Source: CAZKUN01 sp964555935
GTDB lineage: Bacteria > Armatimonadota > Zipacnadia > Zipacnadales > VGFC01
Direction of reading: 5' to 3'
Length of the DNA: 8,989 nucleotides
NCBI GenBank assembly: GCA_964555935.1
Contig: CAZKUN010000327.1
Span: forward strand, 1-8,989
The notes under the pieces were generated by a model. That model saw nothing but the letters and a program-made list of their open reading frames with translations, was not told the origin of the DNA and searched no databases. Position 1 is the stretch's first letter; each line of letters opens with the position of its first letter. Position numbers and translations under genes: made by a program. Positions 1 to 5,266 of this stretch are shown here, one piece after another.

Positions 1-500
1 CTGAGCACGAGGTCGATGTGGCGCTGAACGGCGCCGGTGTCGTGTTCGACCTGGCTCAGCTCGGCGACCGACGCGAGACGGAAAGTGCCCTGGTGGTATA
101 CGTCCAGCAACTCGGTGGCCTGGTACGAGTTGAGGAACACGCCATCCGCGCGGACGAACTTGAGCGCGTTCCACTGGGCCGGGTTGTGGCTGGCGGTGAT
201 CGCCACGCCTCCGTCCGCCTGCAACTGCTTGACGGCGATCAGCACCGTCGGCACGGGCACGACGCCGAGATCGATGACGTAGCAGCCTGTCGCCAACAGG
301 CCGCCCACGACCGCCGACCGGACCATCTCGCCGGTCTGTCGCGTGTCGCGGCCCACGAGCACGACGCCGCCGTCGACCCAGCAACCGAAGGCCTGTGAGA
401 ACCCGACCAGGAGCTGCGGCGTCAAGGACTCGCCGACGACGCCGCGGACGCCCGAGATGCTGATCTTGAGCGTGTGAACGGGTGACAGATGGTCTGCCAT
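1..500 (-). CDS. Phosphohexomutase (phosphoglucomutase/phosphomannomutase/GlmM superfamily), 3' end off window
   Basis: The first 166 codons of an alpha-D-phosphohexomutase, an enzyme that moves phosphate between C1 and C6 of a sugar through an active-site phosphoserine. The N-terminus LKISISGVRGVVGESL (residues 11-26) is the family's opening motif. GGVAITASHNPAQWNALKF carries the phosphoserine loop, with catalytic Ser104, so domain 1 looks active. The metal-binding, sugar-binding and phosphate-binding loops lie beyond base 1. The ATG at 500 has a clear Shine-Dalgarno AGGAG (513-509) with an 8-nt spacer. It begins 29 nt after the stop of a paralogous mutase and probably shares its operon with that gene and a GHMP kinase. 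Substrate (glucose, mannose or glucosamine phosphate) cannot be decided from domain 1. Family assignment is secure; the precise name is not. Confidence 0.9.
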   Translation of the reverse strand, partial: MADHLSPVHTLKISISGVRGVVGESLTPQLLVGFSQAFGCWVDGGVVLVGRDTRQTGEMVRSAVVGGLLATGCYVIDLGVVPVPTVLIAVKQLQADGGVAITASHNPAQWNALKFVRADGVFLNSYQATELLDVYHQGTFRLASVAELSQVEHDTGAVQRHIDLVL

Positions 501-529
501 TGGGCTCTCTCCTGCCAGGTCGGGCCGAC

Positions 530-1909
530 TTACATGACCGCCCGGCGCACTCGGCGCGCGAATCGCTCAGCGAGGCTCTCTGCCTCTTCGTGTTGCTCCG
601 CCTCGGTGATGACGCGGACAAGAGGCTCGGTTATAGAGGCGCGCACGTGTACCCAACTGCTGCCTTGGGTGATTTTGACGCCGTCTTCCATGTCGATCTC
701 GCCGCCGAACGCGCCTTCCTCGGCCTCACGTCGGATCTCGTCGATGACGCCGCTGACTCTCTCGGCGGGGCACGGAATCGTCAGCTTGAACATGTGCAGC
801 TTGGGGAGGCTGTCGACGAGGTCGCCGATGCTGCGCCCCGTCTGCGCCATCAGTTGGAGAATGTGGCCCAGCGCCGCGATGCTGTCGTGGGCGCAGTTGA
901 TGTGCGGGAACATCACGCCCCCGCGGCCCTCACCGGCGATCGAGGCATCGTTGCTGAGCGCGGCCTCGGCAACGAACGACTGGCCTACGCGCGTGCGGAT
1001 GACCGCCCGACCGTATCGGGCCGCGACGTGCTCGATCCCGGCGCTGGTGGAGACGTTGGTCACAATCGGACCTTGGTGGCCTTGGCTCAGCACGGCCTCG
1101 GCCGCGAGGCAGAGCGTCACCTCATCGCCAGGCGCGCCCCCCTCGGCGGTGACGACACCGAGGCGATCACCGTCCGCATCGTGGGCAAACCCGACATCGG
1201 CCTTCGCGGCTGCTACTATCGCGCGAAGTTGGCCGAGATTATGTGGCTCAGGGGCAGGTTCGTGGGGGAAAGGCTGGCCGATGTCCGTGTTGATCGGGAC
1301 GACCTCACACCCCAGTTCAGCAAGGAACTCTGGTGAGACGCCCGAGCACGCGCCGTTGCAGCAATCGACCGCCACCTTCAGGCTCGCGGAGCGAATGGCG
1401 GCGACGTCGATGTGACCGAGGATATTCGCCATGTGAGCCTGCGGCGCGTCGTCAGTGTGGTGGATGGTTGCGCTGATGTCGGAGTGCTGGGCCTTGGCGA
1501 ACTCGTGCTGATGGTAGATGTTGAGCAGCTCTTCGCCCTGGGAGGGGTTCAGATACAACCCGTCCTCGCGGATGAACTTGAGCGCGTTCCACTCCATGGC
1601 ATTGTGTCCGCCGGATACGGCAATGCCGCCGGCCGCATCGGTAGAGCGGACAGCCCACTGCAAGGCCGGCGTGGGGCAGATGCCGACGTGGACGACATCG
1701 CAGCCCGTGGCCAGGAGCCCGGCCGCGACGCACGAGGCGACCATTTGGCCCGATGGCCGCGTGTCCTGGGAGACGAGGACGCGTGAGGGGCCGACGAAGG
1801 TCCCGAACGCCTGCGCGAAATTCGTCAACAGGCGAGGATCGAGGCTCTCGCCCACGACGCCGCGAACGCCGGTAATGGATATCTTCAAGGATGGCATGGC
1901 TGGATGCAC
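530..1909 (-). CDS. Phosphohexomutase paralogue lacking the catalytic serine
   Basis: A full-length (459 aa) member of the alpha-D-phosphohexomutase superfamily. LKISITGVRGVVGESL at residues 8-23 opens domain 1. The metal loop DADGDR (244-249) has all three Asp ligands. The sugar-binding loop reads GEGRGG (326-331), and the C-terminal phosphate-binding loop RASITEP (423-429) is present. The odd point is the phosphoserine loop: where the downstream paralogue has TASHNP, this protein has SGGHNA (99-104), so Gly101 stands in for the catalytic Ser. Ser99 is two residues away. Either it is a non-catalytic or regulatory partner, or it uses a different residue or chemistry. The longest reading starts at GTG 1909 with a weak GGGA upstream; an ATG at 1897 is an alternative. 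It lies 25 nt after the GHMP kinase stop and 29 nt before the next mutase, which suggests cotranscription. Superfamily secure, activity uncertain. Confidence 0.88.
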   Translation of the reverse strand: MHPAMPSLKISITGVRGVVGESLDPRLLTNFAQAFGTFVGPSRVLVSQDTRPSGQMVASCVAAGLLATGCDVVHVGICPTPALQWAVRSTDAAGGIAVSGGHNAMEWNALKFIREDGLYLNPSQGEELLNIYHQHEFAKAQHSDISATIHHTDDAPQAHMANILGHIDVAAIRSASLKVAVDCCNGACSGVSPEFLAELGCEVVPINTDIGQPFPHEPAPEPHNLGQLRAIVAAAKADVGFAHDADGDRLGVVTAEGGAPGDEVTLCLAAEAVLSQGHQGPIVTNVSTSAGIEHVAARYGRAVIRTRVGQSFVAEAALSNDASIAGEGRGGVMFPHINCAHDSIAALGHILQLMAQTGRSIGDLVDSLPKLHMFKLTIPCPAERVSGVIDEIRREAEEGAFGGEIDMEDGVKITQGSSWVHVRASITEPLVRVITEAEQHEEAESLAERFARRVRRAVM

Positions 1910-1934
1910 CGGGTCCCGTTTCTGGTCTGCGGCG

Positions 1935-3026
1935 TCAGCCGATCTTGACCTGAAGCCCCGGGTGAGGGGCGACGGGCCAAGCTCTTGCGCCTACCCCGCG
2001 AATGGCCTCGACGACCTCGTCCTGGCGCCCGGGGGCGTAGGCGAACATGCACCCGCCGCCGCCCGATCCGTTCATCTTCGCGCCAAGCGCCCCGGCATCG
2101 AGACTCGCCTGGACCATCTGGTCGAGTTTCTCGGTGGAGACCTGGATGTGCCTGGACAGCTGCTCGTGATGGCGAGTGAGCAAGTCGCCGAAGAGAGCTG
2201 GATCGGGGCGTTCCTTGTTGAGTTCCACGAGGGCCTCGCGGCAGATGTCGCGGTTAATGAGGTTGCCTTCGAGCATCTCGCGTCCGCGGGGCTGCAATTG
2301 GTCGAGAACCGGTCGGGCCTCGTCCAGGTGCGTCTCGTGGATGTCGAATCCCGGAAGCAGGCCTCCGGCGATCTCAACGGCGTCAGCCATCGCCGCGCGT
2401 GATGCCGCGAGGGTGCCGGTGGTGTTCTTGGGGGTGAGCGAATCGCCGAGTACGAATCCGTCGAGCTTCGCGGCGAGGGGCGTGCATTCGATATCGCCCT
2501 CCGTCTTAATGTGAAGCAAGCCGCCGAGGGCCGATGAGTAGTGATCCATCATCCCGCCCGGCTCGTCGAACTCGATGACCTCGGCGCGGTGCGCGTCTCG
2601 CGCGACCGCAGTGGGGTCCACGTCATGAGAGCCACCGTGGGCCGCCTTCAGGAAGCCGATCCATGCGTTGAGCATGGCCGATGAGCTGCCACATCCGGCG
2701 TTGATAGGGATGTTGCCTCTGACGGTGATGTCATAGCCGGGGTCGAGAGGATAGCCATCGCGTCGGAGCACGTTGATGGCCGACGGCAGGTAGTCCCGCT
2801 TGTTTCGGTACGGAAGCTCCTCGCGCGGATCGTACTCCTCGCGCGCGCTGATATCCGGCAAATCGAGCACGAACATGCCATCGCTGCGCCTCACGCCCGC
2901 GAACGTGATGTCGCGAGTCACGGCGATGGCGATGACGGGCAAGCCCAGGAAGTCCTGGTGCTCGCCGAACAGGCAGAGCCGGCCTGGGGCCGACACTTGG
3001 ATGCGATCTGCGGGCAAGAGGCTCAC
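1935..3026 (-). CDS. GHMP-family sugar kinase, galactokinase-like
   Basis: A 363-aa GHMP kinase, predicted to phosphorylate a small hydroxylated substrate, probably a sugar at C1, with ATP in the cytoplasm. Motif 1, SAPGRLCLFGEHQDF (12-26), matches the galactokinase signature GRxNLIGEHxDY with its Glu, His and Asp kept. Motif 2, the ATP loop PINAGCGSSSA (107-117), is intact. GGMMDHYSSALGG (157-169) matches the galactokinase GIMDQ segment, with Asp161 as the likely catalytic base. Motif 3, NGSGGGGCMF (319-328), closes the active site. It is slightly shorter than typical galactokinases (about 380-390 aa). The start is ambiguous: GTG at 3026 gives the longest protein, but GGAG sits directly against it. 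TTG at 3017 has that GGAG at 8-nt spacing and may be the true start. It lies 25 nt upstream of two phosphohexomutases, suggesting a sugar-phosphate salvage or nucleotide-sugar route. The true sugar is not determined. Confidence 0.87.
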   Translation of the reverse strand: MSLLPADRIQVSAPGRLCLFGEHQDFLGLPVIAIAVTRDITFAGVRRSDGMFVLDLPDISAREEYDPREELPYRNKRDYLPSAINVLRRDGYPLDPGYDITVRGNIPINAGCGSSSAMLNAWIGFLKAAHGGSHDVDPTAVARDAHRAEVIEFDEPGGMMDHYSSALGGLLHIKTEGDIECTPLAAKLDGFVLGDSLTPKNTTGTLAASRAAMADAVEIAGGLLPGFDIHETHLDEARPVLDQLQPRGREMLEGNLINRDICREALVELNKERPDPALFGDLLTRHHEQLSRHIQVSTEKLDQMVQASLDAGALGAKMNGSGGGGCMFAYAPGRQDEVVEAIRGVGARAWPVAPHPGLQVKIG

Positions 3027-3126
3027 TCCGTTCGGATGAACGCCGTATCACCGGTTGCAGTCGGCCTACGTGTAGGAGTAACACTTCGCGCAGGCGGTAA
3101 TGTCTCGCGACCGGCCATCGCGCCCC

Positions 3127-3966
3127 CTACAGTCCGTAGGAAACCAGCGCCAGGAACAGTCTCTCCGCGTAACCCAAGCCGATGCTGCCGAGAATCAACC
3201 CCGTCAGGACCTGCGGCATGCCGCGGACCCACAGGCGATGCGCCGGGATCTCAATGTACTCGGGCTTCGTCTGCCAGCGCTGAATGAGCTGTCGGCCGCT
3301 CTCGATGCCCGCCAATAGCTGCTTGCGGGACGGTTCCTTGGTGGTGAACACCGCCTGCAGCACCCACCCGATGTAAAGCCGGAAGGTGTAGGCGGCGATC
3401 GTGAGCAGGACCACCAACCCCCAGTCGAGCTGGACATCCGGCAGGAACTGAATGAGCATCGGCCACATCGCGGGCAGGAGGTTTGTCCCGCAGCGAGCAT
3501 GCTCTTTGGGCATGGCGCGGACGACGCTCTCATCGAGGCTACCGGTCTGCTCTATCGCGTTGACGACCTTGTGCTCGGCCGCATGGTAGCCCGCCACGGG
3601 GCTGATGCGCAACACGATCAGGAACGCGAGGAAGCGGATGCCATATACCACGATGCGCCATGTCGTGTCGGCGGCCTCACCGGTTGGGAATGCGGTGAAC
3701 GTGTAGAGGCCGACGAGGTTCGCGCTCGGGACGATCTGGCCCAGGGCATATATCATCGTATACGCCAGGAGCGTTGAGAAGGCGAACATGCCCAGGAATC
3801 CCATGCCGGCCGTCACCAGCGCGAGATCCTTGGCGCTACGCACCGCACCGGTGGATAGGAAGACGCCGCGCAAGAGCGCCAATCCGCTGATATGTCGAGG
3901 CCGGGGAAATGGCGTTTCCGCGGGGCTCGGATATGGGTAGGGACTGAGCGGCCAGTTTCTCATCAT
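3127..3966 (-). CDS. DUF1385 (YqhQ-like) integral membrane protein
   Basis: A 279-aa membrane protein of the DUF1385/COG3872 family, of unknown function and sometimes described as a predicted metal-dependent enzyme. Diagnostic motifs are GYHAAEHK (126-133) and, downstream, EHARCGTNLL (155-164); their His, Glu and Cys residues look like a metal or catalytic site. The FTTKEPSRKQL segment (207-217) matches the conserved family C-terminal stretch. Hydrophobic segments lie at about 48-78, 104-121 and 183-205, with weaker ones near 162-175 and 252-278. As I recall the family, members normally start with a GGQAVIEGVMMR-type motif and a short beta-rich segment; here the protein begins at MMR and goes into a Pro-rich stretch. 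No start codon lies between the upstream in-frame TGA and this ATG. Two adjacent ATGs (3966, 3963) follow GGAG; the second is better spaced. It is 100 nt upstream of the kinase gene and divergent from rpmB. Confidence 0.88.
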   Translation of the reverse strand: MMRNWPLSPYPYPSPAETPFPRPRHISGLALLRGVFLSTGAVRSAKDLALVTAGMGFLGMFAFSTLLAYTMIYALGQIVPSANLVGLYTFTAFPTGEAADTTWRIVVYGIRFLAFLIVLRISPVAGYHAAEHKVVNAIEQTGSLDESVVRAMPKEHARCGTNLLPAMWPMLIQFLPDVQLDWGLVVLLTIAAYTFRLYIGWVLQAVFTTKEPSRKQLLAGIESGRQLIQRWQTKPEYIEIPAHRLWVRGMPQVLTGLILGSIGLGYAERLFLALVSYGL

Positions 3967-4072
3967 GCTCCAAATGCGGGCGCGTAACCGCTGGAATCAC
4001 ATCGGCGCCAGCACTAAGCCGGCGCCGCCAAGCCGACGGACACGGACGCGTTGGGACACGGCTCCAGATCAC

Positions 4073-4101
4073 TTTACACCACAAACACGATGTGCTATTA
4101 T
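4073..4101 (+). promoter_or_regulatory. Predicted sigma70-type promoter for rpmB
   Basis: The -35 element TTTACA (4073-4078) is separated by exactly 17 nt from the -10 element TATTAT (4096-4101). A TG at 4093-4094 gives an extended -10 (TGCTATTAT). Hexamers, spacing and local AT-richness in a GC-rich window all fit a housekeeping promoter. Transcription would start near 4108, about 207 nt before rpmB. Confidence 0.68.
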
Positions 4102-4126
4102 ATCGGCCCGTGGCTCGGCATTGCAA
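4097..4126 (-). promoter_or_regulatory. Predicted divergent sigma70-type promoter for the DUF1385 gene
   Basis: On the minus strand a perfect TATAAT (4102-4097) lies 18 nt from TTGCAA (4126-4121), which matches TTGACA at four of six positions. The -10 element is the complement of the same bases used as the plus-strand -10, so the two promoters overlap almost completely. Predicted initiation is near 4090, giving a leader of about 124 nt before the DUF1385 start. Confidence 0.5.
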
Positions 4127-4227
4127 GTCTTTCGCCGCGCCGCCGGGATTTATTGATGGTGTGGTCGCTCGGTACGCACCTAAGGCCCAACTCGACAGTT
4201 ACCGGCACGTCGCCCGCCGGCGCAAGT

Positions 4228-4283
4228 GGCTCCGGCGCGGGTGCGATGTGTTCTGGGCCCTGGCTTAGGATCAAGCCGGAGCC
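4228..4283 (+). promoter_or_regulatory. Inverted repeat in the rpmB leader
   Basis: GGCTCCGGC (4228-4236) pairs perfectly with GCCGGAGCC (4275-4283), forming a 9-bp stem around a 38-nt loop that ends 17 nt before the rpmB Shine-Dalgarno. A competing short hairpin, GGCTT (4262-4266) with AAGCC (4273-4277), shares bases with the long stem's 3' arm, so the two are mutually exclusive. This could be a regulatory leader, but in GC-rich DNA chance pairing is not excluded. Confidence 0.35.
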
Positions 4284-4314
4284 TTCGGGATTGCACTACA
4301 GGGAGTGTACGACA

Positions 4315-4512
4315 ATGGCAAAGGTATGCGAAATCTGCGGTAAGCGCCCCGCGCGGGGCAACAACGTTAGCTTCTCTCACCGTCGGACGCGTCGGACATG
4401 GAGGCCGAATCTTCAGCGCGTGCGCGCGACCGTCAACGGCCGGCCCCGTCGGCTGACCACCTGCGTGTCGTGCCTCAAGGCCGGCAAAGTGACGAAGCGA
4501 TCGGCGGCGTAG
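4315..4512 (+). CDS. rpmB: 50S ribosomal protein L28 (bL28), zinc-ribbon form
   Basis: A 65-aa protein that binds 23S rRNA in the large ribosomal subunit. MAKVCEICGKRPARGNNVSF is the typical bL28 start, followed by the conserved SHRRTRRTWRPNLQ segment and a C-terminal CVSCLKAGKV. Two CxxC pairs (Cys5/Cys8 and Cys50/Cys53) mark the zinc-binding version. The frame stays open far upstream, but the ATG at 4315 is right: the family N-terminus begins exactly there and GGGAG (4301-4305) lies 9 nt before it. It appears to have its own promoter (4073-4101) and to end at a hairpin (4545-4569), so it is probably a single-gene unit. It is divergent from the DUF1385 gene. Confidence 0.97.
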   Translation: MAKVCEICGKRPARGNNVSFSHRRTRRTWRPNLQRVRATVNGRPRRLTTCVSCLKAGKVTKRSAA

Positions 4513-4544
4513 CTCGCCGTCAAGCGAGTTCCCAATACGGTCTG

Positions 4545-4572
4545 GAGCCGGGCAGCTGCTGCCCGGCTCTTT
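4545..4572 (+). terminator. Probable intrinsic terminator after rpmB
   Basis: A near-perfect hairpin 33 nt past the rpmB stop: GAGCCGGGCAG (4545-4555), loop CTG, then CTGCCCGGCTC (4559-4569), an 11-bp GC-rich stem followed by TTT (4570-4572). The T-run is short, so termination may be partial or factor-assisted, but stem strength and position fit the end of the rpmB unit. No convincing promoter could be picked out in 4573-4696 before the next gene, so some read-through into the formate dehydrogenase genes is possible. Confidence 0.7.
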
Positions 4573-4696
4573 CGCTGTCACCGCGGCTGGCATTGTGGAG
4601 GAGTCGGGCCCGATTGTGCGGAAGATTCGGTGGGCCGATCAGCATGCTGGCCTCCGGAAGTATCCGAAGAGAGATCGATCATAGGGAGTCTGGCCA

Positions 4697-5266
4697 ATGC
4701 GAACGCAGCGGCATCCCGGCGCACCTCAGCGGAAGGGCCGGCCGGGCGAGCTAAGCCTGCCTGACGACGGCGCCGACCTTAGCCTGCTCGACGGGGCGCT
4801 CGAGGGCCTCGAGCTTGATGCGAAAGCCGTCATCCCCGCCCTGCAACGCGCTCAGAACGTCTATGGCTTCCTTCCCCAAAGCGTGATGGGCGAGATCGCC
4901 AATCGGCTGAAGGTCCCTGGGGCCCGAGTCTATGGCGTCGCTACCTTCTACGCCCAGTTCCACCTGAAACCGCGCGGCAAACACATCATCCTCGTCTGCC
5001 GAGGCACGGCCTGTCACGTCGGCGGGGCGTCGGACATCCTACGCATGCTTGAGGGCCACCTCGGCGTCGAAGAGGGCAACACCACGGAGGATGGCCAGTT
5101 CACGCTCGAGACGGTGGCATGCCTGGGCGCGTGTGCCCTGGCGCCGGTCATGGTCATCGACGGCGACTACCACGGACACTTGGATGACGCCGCCGCGCTC
5201 GCGGTGATTGACAAGTACGCCAGCAGCGGCGACGGTGCGGAGGACAACGATGCTGACGGCAACTAA
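4697..5266 (+). CDS. nuoE: NuoE/HydC-like [2Fe-2S] thioredoxin-fold subunit of formate dehydrogenase complex
   Basis: A 189-aa homologue of the 24-kDa subunit of complex I and of HydC/HndA in soluble NAD-linked hydrogenases and formate dehydrogenases. It relays electrons to or from the flavoprotein subunit. A helical N-terminal part (about 40-88, with VIPALQRAQNVYGFLP and GVATFYAQF) precedes a thioredoxin-like domain. The [2Fe-2S] ligands are visible: Cys101 and Cys106 in CRGTACHVGG, and Cys142 and Cys146 in ACLGACALAP, in the canonical C-x4-C and C-x3-C arrangement. The first 30 or so residues are polar and unmatched. The last 13 residues are acidic and Gly-rich, partly because the frame covers the ribosome binding site and start of the next gene. 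ATG 4697 has an AGGGA about 9 nt upstream. It overlaps the nuoF-like gene by 17 nt. Subunit naming follows homology; the complex is inferred from the neighbours. Confidence 0.93.
   Translation: MRTQRHPGAPQRKGRPGELSLPDDGADLSLLDGALEGLELDAKAVIPALQRAQNVYGFLPQSVMGEIANRLKVPGARVYGVATFYAQFHLKPRGKHIILVCRGTACHVGGASDILRMLEGHLGVEEGNTTEDGQFTLETVACLGACALAPVMVIDGDYHGHLDDAAALAVIDKYASSGDGAEDNDADGN

Larger units (their letters stand above)
3967..4314. other. Divergent intergenic control region between DUF1385 gene and rpmB
   Basis: A 348-nt stretch with no credible gene. Long open frames cross it only because of high GC; the one continuous with rpmB has no family-like sequence before the rpmB ATG. It holds an AT-rich island at about 4071-4104 with overlapping promoter-like elements on both strands, and an rpmB leader of about 207 nt with an inverted repeat at 4228-4283. 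The remainder (3967-4070) would be the leader of the minus-strand transcript; I see no clear element in it beyond GGAG next to the DUF1385 start. Confidence 0.7.

Noticed and set aside
482..1336. Long plus-strand open frames across the mutase genes
   Set aside because: They are shadows of GC-rich minus-strand coding sequence. The minus frame has clear mutase motifs; the plus frames do not resemble any protein family.
3066..3077. Imperfect palindrome CCTACGTGTAGG between the kinase and DUF1385 genes
   Set aside because: Only 5-bp arms and no promoter elements clearly associated with it; likely chance.
4051..4314. An 88-codon N-terminal extension of L28 in the same open frame
   Set aside because: The sequence has no family resemblance, crosses the predicted promoter, and the ATG at 4315 with GGGAG upstream starts exactly at the bL28 N-terminus.
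4604..4613. Palindrome TCGGGCCCGA as a regulator operator
   Set aside because: It is only 10 bp, made almost wholly of G and C in GC-rich DNA, with no second copy or promoter nearby.
4573..4696. A sigma54 or sigma70 promoter for the formate dehydrogenase genes
   Set aside because: CTGGCATTGTGG at 4587 resembles a -24 element but lacks GC at -12, and TTGTGC at 4614 has no acceptable -10 at 16-18 nt. A promoter may exist but is not readable here.
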